A stretch of DNA of 64,000 nt from Bacteroidota bacterium (GTDB lineage Bacteria; Bacteroidota; Bacteroidia; UKL13-3): contig CANJUD010000013.1 of the NCBI GenBank assembly GCA_947477885.1, positions 45,503-109,502 of the forward strand, written 5' to 3'. Position numbers and translations under genes: made by a program. Shown in pieces: positions 1 through 8,235 of the stretch (positions are counted from its first letter, which is position 1; each line of letters begins with the position of its first letter). Below the pieces are notes generated by a model. The model did no database searches and was not told the DNA's origin. It worked only from the letters and a program-made list of their open reading frames with translations.

Positions 1-72
1 AATGAAAACGAAAAAGGGCAATACCGTTATTTCATTCAGCAAATTGATACCATTGCCGCCCATAACAGATAA
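1..72 (+). CDS. 3' end of an unidentified protein (partial)
   Basis: The reading frame is open from the first base and ends at a TAA at 70-72, giving the last 23 residues of a protein that starts upstream of the window. The tail ends in ...DTIAAHNR. It is too short to identify a family. A rho-independent terminator follows about 20 bases later, which supports a real gene end here. Confidence 0.55.
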   Translation, partial: NENEKGQYRYFIQQIDTIAAHNR

Positions 73-91
73 TATAAAACTTATATAATAT

Positions 92-120
92 AAGGGGAGG
101 CCAAAAGCTTCCCTTTTTTT
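92..120 (+). terminator. Rho-independent terminator
   Basis: A GC-rich inverted repeat (AAGGGGAGGC / GCTTCCCTT with an AAAA-type loop, one mismatch) is followed by seven T residues. It closes the partial gene at the window start and lies just before the MFS transporter start at 127. Confidence 0.75.
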
Positions 121-126
121 ATTAAC

Positions 127-1296
127 GTGAAATTCATTACCAAAAATATATTGTTGCTATCGTTGGTAAGTTTATTTACCGATATAAGCAGTGAAATGTT
201 GTTTCCTGTTTTGCCTGTTTATTTAGAACAAATTGGATTTACGGGCACTGCTATTGGACTTTTAGAGGGCTTTGCCGAAATGCTCGCTTCTTACGGCAAA
301 GGTTTCTTTGGCTCTTGGAGCGATAAATTGGGCAAAAGAAAACCTTTTGTGTTTACTGGATACGCCCTTTCAGCTTTGTCGAAACTTTTAATGGGTGTTT
401 CCATATTCGTTCCACTCATCTTTTCTGCCCGATTATTGGACCGCACAGGCAAAGGCATCCGTACTTCAGCTAGAGATGCGATGCTATCGAGTGAAACAAC
501 CAATAAAAACAAAGGTAAGGTGTTTGGGTTTCACCGAGCAATGGATACGCTAGGTGCAGCAATAGGCCCCATCTGTGCATTGCTGCTTTTACGCGAGGGG
601 ATTGAAATGCAATCTCTCTTTTCCTATGCTTTTATTCCTGCTGCTTTGTCATTATTATATATATTTTTCATAAAAGAAAAAAAAACCGTAAAAAAAGCAA
701 GTTCTACAATAAACCCCTTCCTCTTTTTTTCTTATTGGAAACAATCCCCAAAGGAATTTAAACAGCTAATGAAGGTTTTGCTGATGTTTGCCTTGTTCAA
801 TTCTTCAGATGTTTTTTTAATTCTCTGGGTAAAACATCTAACAAATTTTCAAACTGCTATTGAAGCATATATTATATATAATTTGGTATATGCTTTGGCT
901 TCTTTTCCAGCAGGACTCTTAGTGGACAAATGGGGTAATAAAAAGGTTTTGATTGCTGGGTTTTTCTTCTTTATCGTAACATATGTATTTTTACCTTTTT
1001 CAATTGATAGCACTTCTGTATTTGTGTTGTTTGGAATATATGGTTTTTATGCTGCCTGCGTAGAAGGCAATACCAAAGCCTGGGTTACGAATATTTGCAA
1101 TAGCGGCGAAGCATCCACTGCTCTTGGTTTTTATGGAGCCGCTTCTGGTTTATTGCAAATAGTTTCGGGGCTTACAGCTGGATTAATTTGGGATATATAC
1201 ACCGGAAAGGTGATGTTCCTTGTTTCAGCAACGGGTGTTGCAGTATGTATGATTATGTTTATGTTTGTACCTTCAAATAAAAAATCACATTCATGA
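127..1296 (+). CDS. MFS transporter
   Basis: A 389-residue integral membrane protein with about 12 hydrophobic segments, the usual size and topology of a major facilitator superfamily carrier. After the second helix there is a loop of the form GxxSDKxGKRKP (around residues 62-72), the MFS cytoplasmic signature, and a second related loop (VDKWGNKK) in the C-terminal half. The substrate cannot be told from sequence. The start is GTG, directly after the preceding terminator. The last codons overlap the following lipoprotein gene by 4 bases (ATGA), so the two are likely co-transcribed and translationally coupled. Confidence 0.85.
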   Translation: MKFITKNILLLSLVSLFTDISSEMLFPVLPVYLEQIGFTGTAIGLLEGFAEMLASYGKGFFGSWSDKLGKRKPFVFTGYALSALSKLLMGVSIFVPLIFSARLLDRTGKGIRTSARDAMLSSETTNKNKGKVFGFHRAMDTLGAAIGPICALLLLREGIEMQSLFSYAFIPAALSLLYIFFIKEKKTVKKASSTINPFLFFSYWKQSPKEFKQLMKVLLMFALFNSSDVFLILWVKHLTNFQTAIEAYIIYNLVYALASFPAGLLVDKWGNKKVLIAGFFFFIVTYVFLPFSIDSTSVFVLFGIYGFYAACVEGNTKAWVTNICNSGEASTALGFYGAASGLLQIVSGLTAGLIWDIYTGKVMFLVSATGVAVCMIMFMFVPSNKKSHS

Positions 1297-1724
1297 AATA
1301 TATATATATAATTTTTTGTTTTTTTCTGTTTTTTGCGGGTTGTAAAACGGCTAAGCTTGATGGGCCAGAAAGGTTTATTGCTTTTGGTTCAGGAGGCGGA
1401 ATTACAGGAAAAGTAAACGTGTACCGTGTTTCTTCGTTTGGTAAATTATATAATGACATTGCTGGCAGCTCTTCTTCCGAAGTAAAAACCCACCTAACAA
1501 ATAAAACCTTAAAAAACATTTTTGCTCTAGCCGACTCTTTACAAAAAAGCACAGCCCCTTTTAGTAATCCAGGAAATATATATTATTTTATCTCTTTGAA
1601 AAATAATATTGAAAACCCAGACTATACCTGGGGGCAAATAGCCTTTATAGTCCCAGAACCAATAACTCGGTTATATCATCTGCTAGAAAAAATTCAAATT
1701 GCTACAAAAACAGCGAAGAATTAA
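1293..1724 (+). CDS. Small lipoprotein of unknown function
   Basis: A 143-residue protein with a lysine-poor hydrophobic N-terminus ending in a lipobox (FAGC, Cys17), so it is probably lipid-anchored in the envelope. The remainder contains a conserved-looking FIAFGSGGGITGKV segment (around residues 28-41), which recalls small Bacteroidota lipoproteins of unknown role. It overlaps the MFS gene by 4 bases and may form a two-gene operon with it. No enzymatic motif is visible. Confidence 0.75.
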   Translation: MKYIYIIFCFFLFFAGCKTAKLDGPERFIAFGSGGGITGKVNVYRVSSFGKLYNDIAGSSSSEVKTHLTNKTLKNIFALADSLQKSTAPFSNPGNIYYFISLKNNIENPDYTWGQIAFIVPEPITRLYHLLEKIQIATKTAKN

Positions 1725-1752
1725 TTCTTTAAAAAACAATCCACTAATGCTA

Positions 1753-1782
1753 TTGTTATATAAAAAATCACTTATACATTTG
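1753..1782 (+). promoter_or_regulatory. Bacteroidota-type promoter of the superoxide dismutase gene
   Basis: TTG at 1753-1755 and TACATTTG at 1775-1782 are separated by 19 bases. This matches the phylum's -33 TTG / -7 TAnnTTTG pattern. The start codon follows 26 bases after the -7 box. Confidence 0.65.
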
Positions 1783-1808
1783 CCTCACAATAAAACAATA
1801 TAATAATT

Positions 1809-2417
1809 ATGGCTTTCAAATTACCCGATCTTGCTTATGCCTTCAATGCACTAGAACCTCACATTGACGCACATACCATGGAAATACACCATGACAAGCA
1901 TCACAACGCTTATGTTACCAATCTTAATAATGCTATAGCTGGCACCGATGCTGAACATATGAGCATTGAAGATATATGTAAAAATATATCTAAACTACCT
2001 GCTCCTGTCCGCAACAATGGTGGCGGGCACTATAACCACAGTTTGTTTTGGAGTATTTTAGGGCCTAATGCCGGAGGAAATCCTTCTGGGAAATTAGCTG
2101 ATGCTATTAATGCTGCTTTCACTTCTTTCGATAAAATGAAAGAAGAATTTAATAAGGCTGCTACCACACGTTTTGGAAGTGGGTGGGCTTGGCTTTTAGT
2201 TCACGATGGAAAACTTACTATCAGCTCCACTCCAAATCAAGACAATCCTTTAATGGATATTGCCGAAGTAAAAGGCACACCAATTATGGGGCTAGATGTA
2301 TGGGAACATGCCTATTATTTGCATTATCAAAACCGTCGCCCCGACTATATAAATGCCTGGTGGAACGTAGTAAATTGGACTGCGGTGGCTGCAAGATATG
2401 AGGAGGCCACAAAATAA
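1809..2417 (+). CDS. sodA: Superoxide dismutase, Mn/Fe family
   Basis: A 202-residue cytoplasmic enzyme that converts superoxide to hydrogen peroxide and oxygen. The four metal ligands are all present: His27, His77 (in NHSLFW), Asp163 and His167 (in the signature DVWEHAYY). The outer-sphere positions are Gly73 and Gln144, the arrangement typical of manganese-type rather than iron-type enzymes, although cambialistic use is possible. Length is normal and there is no signal peptide. It has its own promoter and a strong terminator, so it is a single-gene unit. Confidence 0.96.
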   Translation: MAFKLPDLAYAFNALEPHIDAHTMEIHHDKHHNAYVTNLNNAIAGTDAEHMSIEDICKNISKLPAPVRNNGGGHYNHSLFWSILGPNAGGNPSGKLADAINAAFTSFDKMKEEFNKAATTRFGSGWAWLLVHDGKLTISSTPNQDNPLMDIAEVKGTPIMGLDVWEHAYYLHYQNRRPDYINAWWNVVNWTAVAARYEEATK

Positions 2418-2441
2418 AATTTATTACTTAAATAACTATAA

Positions 2442-2469
2442 AACCCAACTTAATCGTTGGGTTTTTTTT
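2442..2469 (+). terminator. Rho-independent terminator after sodA
   Basis: A perfect 8-bp stem (AACCCAAC / GTTGGGTT) with a 6-base loop is followed by a run of T. It lies 25 bases after the sodA stop codon. Confidence 0.9.
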
Positions 2470-2677
2470 GTGTAAGAGGATTCGAAAAAACATTTTCTAA
2501 CTATTATTGTGATATAACTTTATCAAAGATAAATCCTGACAAACACTATTTGTCTTAGCTATATTTTCGCTTAAGAAAGGGGTTTGATTAGTCTTTATTA
2601 AAAAAAATAAACTAAACCAAAAAACACTGTTTCTTTTTTAACAATATGTAAAAGGGGCTGGGTAAGAAAAATTAAAA

Positions 2678-3416
2678 GTGGATAAAATAAATTCAACTTA
2701 CAAAAACGATGATGGGCTGAATGGTTTAGAAAAAAAGATTGCGTAATTGAGCCCGCTTAAACTTTCTCACGATAAATTTCTTTCTTTGCTTGCCCACGAT
2801 TTGCGAGGCCCGGTGAGTAACATAATACAACTACCTTTATTAATGAATGATCAAACTATGCGCAATAATGATGTTGTGAAAACGCTTCAGGTTTCCGCTG
2901 ATAAAACATTGAGTTTGGTAGATGGTTTGTGGGGCTGGGTAAATAGCAAACAAGGAATATAAAAACCTAATATTTCTTCTTTTGTTTTTAAGCAACTCCT
3001 TGATGAAGAGCTTGCACATATAGAATATTTTTCCTCGATAAAAAAATAGATATCATATGCCATTCTTCTGCTCACTTGCTTTTAAATGCAGATAAAAATA
3101 TGATAGGTGCTGTATTGAGAAATTTATTGGGAAATTCCATTAAATACTCTCAAAAAAATAGTGTCGTCGAGATTTTATATAATAGCAACGACCTCATAAT
3201 AAGAATTAAAGACTTTGGAGTGTGTTTTAACGATACCGTAGGCCGCGTTTTACTTACTAAACATATGCCGACCACTACTGGCACAACTGGCGAAATAGTC
3301 ACTATTTCGGGGCTTCTATTGTGCAAAGATTTTATAGAATTACACAAAGGAAAATTTGGTTTGAAAGCAAGCCTGCGATAGGAAGCACTTTTTCTTTCTC
3401 GATTCCAAAAACTTAG
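2678..3416 (+). pseudogene. Decayed sensor histidine kinase
   Basis: Fragments of one kinase are spread over two frames and interrupted by stops. An N-terminal coiled-coil-like piece is cut by a TAA just before 2747. The H-box (FLSLLAHDLRGPVSNI) follows at about 2765-2830, then another TAA at 2960. The N-box (RNLLGNSIKYS) is in a different frame after 3040. The C-terminal signature (KIWFESKPAIGSTFSF) appears only after another frame change near 3350. Both frame changes fall at A runs (3040-3046 and about 3345-3350), consistent with single-base losses. The G boxes are eroded, so decay looks real. The stop overlaps the convergent flippase gene. Confidence 0.85.
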
Positions 3417-4918
3417 CTGCCTGAAAAAACTGCACTCTCTTTTCTTAATGGCGTTATATATAATTTCCAAATAAATATCATATATATAATCAACAATATG
3501 GTGTTTAGAATAAGTTTAGGCCACATATCAATTATATAAAAGTACAAAACCAAAAAATCGCTAATATTCGTAATCAATATTGCCGATAAAACTAACAACG
3601 TAAATCTTAAAACATTATAGGGAACCTTATAGTATTTTTGGCCAACAAAATAGCTAAATAACGACATTGCTAAATAGCTTATTAAAGTGGCCCATGCTGC
3701 TCCAATATATCCCATTTGTGGTATCCAAATAATATTTAGCAATATGGTGAAAAATGCTCCACACAAGGCGATAAGGAGCCCCCAAAAGGTTTTGTCGGTA
3801 ACCTTATACCAAATGCTTAAGTTTGTGTGTATACCCATAAATAAATTGGCAAATAGTAAAATAGGGACAATTGTTAATCCCTCCCAAAATTTTTGATCTA
3901 ATAGGTGTTTTGCCACATCAATATATAATATTAATAAGGTGATAACTAATACACAAACCAGCACAAACCAATCCATTACCAAAGCATATATTTTAGGGGC
4001 GTTGCTATCGGTTGCCTTTGAAAAGAAAAAAGGTTCAGCTGCAAACTTAAACGCTTGCACAAACACTGTGAGGAAAATACTAATCTTATAACATTGAGAA
4101 TATATCCCGTTTTGAACCAGCCCTTCTTGCCCATCTATTAATTTGGGAATAAGAATTCTGTCAAGTGTTTCGCTGGTCATGCCTAGCAATCCGGCTATTA
4201 ATAAAGGCCAAGAAAATCGTATCATTTGCTTCCACAACTGTTTATCAAAACCATATTTAAATCCGAAAATTTGGGGTGACAACAATATAAAACTAAGTAA
4301 ACTGGAAAATATATTTGCTAAAAATATATAATCTAAACTATTCTGCGGGTTGTAAAAACTTTTAATCCATTCTAGGGCAAAACCACAAAATTCCCCTTTA
4401 GAAACAGCTGGACAAAACCACAAGAAAAAAAGGTTGAGTAATAAGAATACAAGCATCCCTGCTATTTTTATTACCGCAAATTTGATTGGTTTATTCTGCT
4501 GTCTAAGCCCTGCATATGGTATGGCGGCCAATGTGTCGACCAATAATATAGCTGCTAAGTATAATAAATATTTAGGTTGTGATGCAAACCCGGTAAATTC
4601 TGCCAAGGTTGGCCACACTGCCCATCCCAAAAGAATCAGCAAAACACTGCTTCCTATTAAAGATATATAAGCTGTTCCAAAAACAGTTTTTGGGTCTTGT
4701 GTTTTATTGGCAAACCTAAAAAATGCCGTCTCGATGCCGTAAGTAAAAAGAATATTAAAAAAAGATATGTATGCATAAAAGTTTCCTTGCACACCGCTCT
4801 CAACTTGGCTCAAAACCGTGGAGTGCAGTTTGGCCAATATCAAAAAGTTAATCAGCCTCGACACATTGGTCAAGCCATAAAGAGCAGTTTGGGAAGCTAG
4901 TTTTTTTACGAAACTCAA
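3413..4918 (-). CDS. Polysaccharide/oligosaccharide flippase (Wzx/MOP-type)
   Basis: A 501-residue membrane protein with 12-14 hydrophobic segments, resembling the polysaccharide transport/MOP flippases that turn lipid-linked oligosaccharides across the inner membrane. The N-terminal SQTALYGLTNVSRLINFLIL region (residues about 9-28) is characteristic of the family. No glycosyltransferase cluster is adjacent, so it may serve a general cell-surface glycan. Its last codons are encoded in the tail of the decayed histidine kinase on the other strand. Confidence 0.85.
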   Translation of the reverse strand: MSFVKKLASQTALYGLTNVSRLINFLILAKLHSTVLSQVESGVQGNFYAYISFFNILFTYGIETAFFRFANKTQDPKTVFGTAYISLIGSSVLLILLGWAVWPTLAEFTGFASQPKYLLYLAAILLVDTLAAIPYAGLRQQNKPIKFAVIKIAGMLVFLLLNLFFLWFCPAVSKGEFCGFALEWIKSFYNPQNSLDYIFLANIFSSLLSFILLSPQIFGFKYGFDKQLWKQMIRFSWPLLIAGLLGMTSETLDRILIPKLIDGQEGLVQNGIYSQCYKISIFLTVFVQAFKFAAEPFFFSKATDSNAPKIYALVMDWFVLVCVLVITLLILYIDVAKHLLDQKFWEGLTIVPILLFANLFMGIHTNLSIWYKVTDKTFWGLLIALCGAFFTILLNIIWIPQMGYIGAAWATLISYLAMSLFSYFVGQKYYKVPYNVLRFTLLVLSAILITNISDFLVLYFYIIDMWPKLILNTILLIIYMIFIWKLYITPLRKESAVFSGS

Positions 4919-4958
4919 ATGTGTTTTATTATATTATCACCGGCAAATATAGTCAGAA

Positions 4959-5570
4959 TTATTTGCCCCAGTCTTTTGCAATGGCATCCAGTTCGTCCCA
5001 CCATTCTTGTCCATATTTGCGAACGAGGGGTTCTTCTAGAAATTTATATACGGGCACTTTCAACTGTTTACCTAGTTCACACGCAGGCGAGCATACCTGC
5101 CACTCGTGATAACTCAATGCATCCATTTGCTTAAAGTTAGAAACCCTTATAGGATATAGGTGACAGGAAATGGGTTTTGGATAATCAAACTCTTGTTCTG
5201 CATTTGCTTTCTGGATAGCACAAGCTAAATTTAAATTCTCGTCATATACTACAAAAACACATTCTCCTGCCGGTAAACAAGTAGTTACGGTATCGCCATC
5301 AGTATCAACTTCATAAAAACCCCTGTCAGCAAGTAGTTTTTTTCCTTGTTCAGACATGTAGGGTTTTATATGCATGAGGTGCTCTGTTATTTTTTCTATG
5401 TCTTCACTAGCAAGCGGTGCTCCTTGGTCTCCTTCAATACAGCAAGCCCCTTTACATTTCTCTATATTACACACAAAGTTTTGTTCGATGATAGCATCGC
5501 TCACAATTGTGTTTCCTATAATAAACATTGGGCTGTAATTTTGTTGCCCTTCATCTTCTGTTTTTTGCAC
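4959..5570 (-). CDS. DUF3109 family cysteine-rich protein
   Basis: A 203-residue protein with the DUF3109 cysteine arrangement: CNIEKCKGACCIEGD near residues 34-48, then single cysteines including SCHLYPIR and the CSPAC motif. The family is widespread in Bacteroidota and is thought to bind a metal or iron-sulfur centre. Its role is unknown. The start may be internal (Met15, MFIIGNTIVSD), since family members usually begin with that sequence, and the first 14 residues look non-conserved. Confidence 0.85.
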   Translation of the reverse strand: MQKTEDEGQQNYSPMFIIGNTIVSDAIIEQNFVCNIEKCKGACCIEGDQGAPLASEDIEKITEHLMHIKPYMSEQGKKLLADRGFYEVDTDGDTVTTCLPAGECVFVVYDENLNLACAIQKANAEQEFDYPKPISCHLYPIRVSNFKQMDALSYHEWQVCSPACELGKQLKVPVYKFLEEPLVRKYGQEWWDELDAIAKDWGK

Positions 5571-5643
5571 GATTTTCTCTCCCTGTTTAAGTTTGCAAAA
5601 TTAACCCACATACAAACAAGAAAAATTATAATATATATTAATT

Positions 5644-6093
5644 ATGAGTATCTCAAATCAAATCAATAGTGACATTAAACAAGCAATGTTGGCCCGCCAA
5701 GAAGCAAGACTACGTGCGTTGCGTGCAATAAAAGCTGCTTTGCTTTTAGCCGCAACCGAAAAAGGGGCAACCGAAGAAGTGAGTGACGAAAAAGCCACAC
5801 AGATATTACAGAAACTCGTGAAACAACGTAAAGATAGTTTGGAGATTTTTACCCAAAACAATCGGCCAGAGCTTGCCTTAAAAGAACAAGAAGAGCTTGA
5901 TGTAATTAGTACCTATCTGCCTGCTCAAATGGACGAAACTGAGCTGCGTTCTGTTTTGGAAAAAATAATCACTGAAGTGGGTGCCACATCTTCTTCCGAT
6001 ACTGGAAAAATAATGCCTTTGGCCATGAAACAACTTGCGGGAAAAGCCGATGGTAAAACTATTGGGGCTATGGTGAAACAAATATTAGGCTAA
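5644..6093 (+). CDS. GatB/YqeY domain protein
   Basis: A 149-residue cytoplasmic protein of the YqeY family, related to the tail domain of GatB in the tRNA-dependent amidotransferase. Typical features are the N-terminal RLRALRAIKAALLLAATEKG segment, the central QRKDSLEIF and the C-terminal G(K)ADGKTIGAMVKQIL. The molecular role is not well established; tRNA-related binding is inferred from the family. It converges on bshA, and the two ends overlap by 9 bases. Confidence 0.88.
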   Translation: MSISNQINSDIKQAMLARQEARLRALRAIKAALLLAATEKGATEEVSDEKATQILQKLVKQRKDSLEIFTQNNRPELALKEQEELDVISTYLPAQMDETELRSVLEKIITEVGATSSSDTGKIMPLAMKQLAGKADGKTIGAMVKQILG

Positions 6094-7221
6094 CTTAGCA
6101 GTACAAAGACTTTCATATATTTCTTCGTACATAGGCAGTACGTTGCCTATTTCAAACTTTTTTGATTGAAGGAATGCTTGCTGTTTAAACTTTTTCAACG
6201 TTTCCTGATTCGACAATATTTCCAACGACCTGCTCGTCATTGCTGCCGTATCTCCCACGGCACAGGTAAAACCACTAAAGCCATCGAGGTTCATCTCCCC
6301 TATTCCTCCTGCATTGCTCGACACGACTGGAACTTCGCAAGCCATTGCTTCCAATGCCGCTAATCCAAAACTCTCCTGTTCCGATGGCAATAAAAACAAA
6401 TCGCTCACCGATAATATCTCATCTATGGCTTCTTGTTTGCCCAAAAAAGAAACACTCTCGCTTAAACCAAGCTCTCTAGTTAACTGCTCAATATTTGCAC
6501 GTTCTGGGCCGTCTCCAATAAGCAAAAGCTTGGCTGGAACTTCTTGGATGATACCTGCAAATATCTTCACAACGTCATCCACTCTTTTTACTTTTCTAAA
6601 ATTTGACGTATGCACAACTAAATGCTCTCCATTGGGTGCTATAAGTTTTTTAAAGTGTTCCACTTTTAGTTTGCTAAACTTGCTAAAATCTATAAAATTG
6701 GGTATAACCTTAATCTCCTTATCTTCAATGTGAAAATGTTTGTAGGTGTCAATTCGCAGACTTTCTGAAACCGCTGTCACCACATCGCTTTGTTTTATAG
6801 AATAGCTTACTACCGGCTCATACAGAGGGTCTCTGCCCACCAAGGTAATATCGGTACCGTGAAGTGTAGTTACTACTGGAATATAGATCCCTTCGGCGGC
6901 CAAAATCTGTTTGGCGAAAATAGCTGCAGATGCATGAGGTATGGCATAGTGAACATGCAATACATCCAGTTTTTCGTTCTTCACAATATTAACCATTTGG
7001 CTAGCCAAGGACGTTTCATAAGGAGGATAATCAAATAAAGGGTAGGTGCTCACATTCACCTCGTGATAAAACAAGTTGTTGTTAAATATGTCTATCCTTG
7101 CTGGTAAATTGTAGGAAATAAAATGAATTTGATGTCCTCTTGCAGCTAAAGCTTTGCCTAGTTCTGTAGCAACCACGCCACTGCCCCCAAATGTGGGAAA
7201 ACATACCATTCCTACTTTCAT
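6085..7221 (-). CDS. bshA: N-acetyl-alpha-D-glucosaminyl L-malate synthase BshA
   Basis: A 378-residue GT4-type glycosyltransferase catalysing the first step of bacillithiol synthesis, transfer of GlcNAc from UDP-GlcNAc to L-malate. The N-terminus MKVGMVCFPTFGGSGVVATE is the BshA hallmark (glycine-rich loop), followed by HVHYAIPHA, TTLHGTDITLVG and the C-terminal nucleotide-sugar region EQESFGLAALEAMACEVP. Length is typical. The presence of the gene implies a bacillithiol-type thiol buffer, consistent with Bacteroidota. No bshB or bshC is seen in the window. An 18-bp palindrome lies 46 bases upstream. Confidence 0.94.
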   Translation of the reverse strand: MKVGMVCFPTFGGSGVVATELGKALAARGHQIHFISYNLPARIDIFNNNLFYHEVNVSTYPLFDYPPYETSLASQMVNIVKNEKLDVLHVHYAIPHASAAIFAKQILAAEGIYIPVVTTLHGTDITLVGRDPLYEPVVSYSIKQSDVVTAVSESLRIDTYKHFHIEDKEIKVIPNFIDFSKFSKLKVEHFKKLIAPNGEHLVVHTSNFRKVKRVDDVVKIFAGIIQEVPAKLLLIGDGPERANIEQLTRELGLSESVSFLGKQEAIDEILSVSDLFLLPSEQESFGLAALEAMACEVPVVSSNAGGIGEMNLDGFSGFTCAVGDTAAMTSRSLEILSNQETLKKFKQQAFLQSKKFEIGNVLPMYEEIYESLCTAKLA

Positions 7222-7266
7222 CTATACATAACAACAGATAGGAGCAGTTTTGTTTTGGCTAAAAGA

Positions 7267-7284
7267 AAATTTTGCGCAAAATTT
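7267..7284. repeat. Perfect 18-bp palindrome upstream of bshA
   Basis: AAATTTTGCGCAAAATTT is its own reverse complement. It lies 46 bases upstream of the bshA start codon and just beyond the end of the lipoprotein remnant on the same strand. It could be an operator or a short bidirectional terminator. No flanking T run is strong enough to decide. Confidence 0.6.
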
Positions 7285-7298
7285 GTTAGAAATCTGTT

Positions 7299-7636
7299 TT
7301 AGAATTTTCCTGAAAAGCTTAATATTTCAAAATACACCTCGTTTTTTCTGATTTTGTTTTAATTATTATAGCATAGTAAAGCTTTTCATTGTGCGTTTTT
7401 AATTTTTGCGAAATAAAAGTATAGCCCGGGTAATTATTGCTTGGCGATTTATATTCTGCTTGTGCTCCTTTGATTTCTGTTTTTTCATTAATTACTATGG
7501 CACTTTCATAATTCGACCCGCATGCGACTTAGCTTGCACCTGGTATATTTGTCTTGACTACTTTATCCTGTTCAGAACAGGATAAAAAACAAAAAGCTAT
7601 ATAGACTATAAATAAAAGAACGACATATTTACGCAT
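7299..7636 (-). pseudogene. Broken small lipoprotein gene
   Basis: From the ATG at 7634-7636 the frame encodes a signal sequence with a lipobox (FLSC, Cys20), then stops at a TAA (codon 36, 7529-7531). The same frame continues with protein-like sequence (INEKTEIKGAQAEYKS, YPGYTFISQKLK) to 7319. A one-base shift near 7340 would extend it to VYFEILSFSGKF and a TAA at 7299-7301. The rebuilt protein is about 110 residues, resembling small secreted Bacteroidota proteins of unknown function. One stop and one frameshift suggest a pseudogene, though sequencing error is possible. Confidence 0.65.
7562..7586. repeat. 25-bp perfect odd palindrome
   Basis: Two perfect 12-base arms, TTTATCCTGTTC and GAACAGGATAAA, flank a single central A. 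The element sits inside the lipoprotein remnant, across the lipobox codons. An A run follows on the plus strand and the flanks are AT-rich, so it could act as a hairpin or as a repressor-type site. It may also be chance within coding DNA. Confidence 0.6.
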
Positions 7637-7721
7637 AATTATTAACCTGTTTTATTCTATTACAAAATAGAAAATCTTTTTATTGCAATACCGTATCAAA
7701 AAAAATTGGTGATTTGCTTCT

Positions 7722-7729
7722 TACTTTTG
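7722..7729 (+). promoter_or_regulatory. -7 box in front of gldH
   Basis: TACTTTTG matches TAnnTTTG and ends 7 bases before the TTG start at 7737, so the mRNA would be leaderless or nearly so. No good -33 TTG is seen at the usual spacing. Confidence 0.45.
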
Positions 7730-7736
7730 CACGCAA

Positions 7737-8234
7737 TTGAAATCTTTAAAAAACTATATTTCCCTAATTCTGTTCACGGCAATCTGCTTGGTTTTGTTCA
7801 TTGCTTCCGCTTTTGAGAATGATCGCGTGTTCGAGAAGAACATATATATTGACGACGGTTCTTGGGCTAAGACTGTAAAAATTCCTTTTGAGTTTGAAGT
7901 AACTGACACCACAGGGGTTTATGATTTCCACACCAATTTAAGAATTGGAGCTACCTATCCCTACAGTAATATTTTTTTATTGGTGTATGCATATAATCCT
8001 GACGGAAGACTAACCAAAGAGCTCGTGGAGTTTAAGCTTGCAGAAGACAACGGTAAATGGTTGGGCCATGGACTGGGCGATATATATGATTACCGCATGA
8101 TTGACGATAAGTTTAAAGAAATAGAGCTTAAAAAAGCGGGTAGATATCGTTTTGAGTTCCGTCAAATGATGCGTACTGAAACCTTAAATGGAGTAAAAGG
8201 AATTGGGTTAAGGGTAACCCACAAAAAATTATAG
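7737..8234 (+). CDS. gldH: Gliding motility protein GldH (without lipobox cysteine)
   Basis: A 165-residue envelope protein matching GldH: DRVFEKN after the hydrophobic N-terminus, then YDFHTNLRIGATYPYSN, the acidic KWLGHGLGDIYD segment and the C-terminal FEFRQMMRTETLNGVKGIGLRV. In gliding Bacteroidota, GldH is a lipoprotein of the motility/type IX secretion apparatus. Here the expected Cys is missing: the processing region reads FIASAFEND, and the only nearby cysteine (Cys17) is within the hydrophobic core without a lipobox. It may be a non-lipidated variant. The start is TTG; an in-frame stop upstream rules out a longer form. Confidence 0.85.
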   Translation: MKSLKNYISLILFTAICLVLFIASAFENDRVFEKNIYIDDGSWAKTVKIPFEFEVTDTTGVYDFHTNLRIGATYPYSNIFLLVYAYNPDGRLTKELVEFKLAEDNGKWLGHGLGDIYDYRMIDDKFKEIELKKAGRYRFEFRQMMRTETLNGVKGIGLRVTHKKL

Positions 8235-8235
8235 C

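Noticed and set aside
7562..7586. Rho-independent terminator for bshA or gldH
   Set aside because: It lies inside a decayed coding sequence, not after a gene end, so I list it as a palindrome only.
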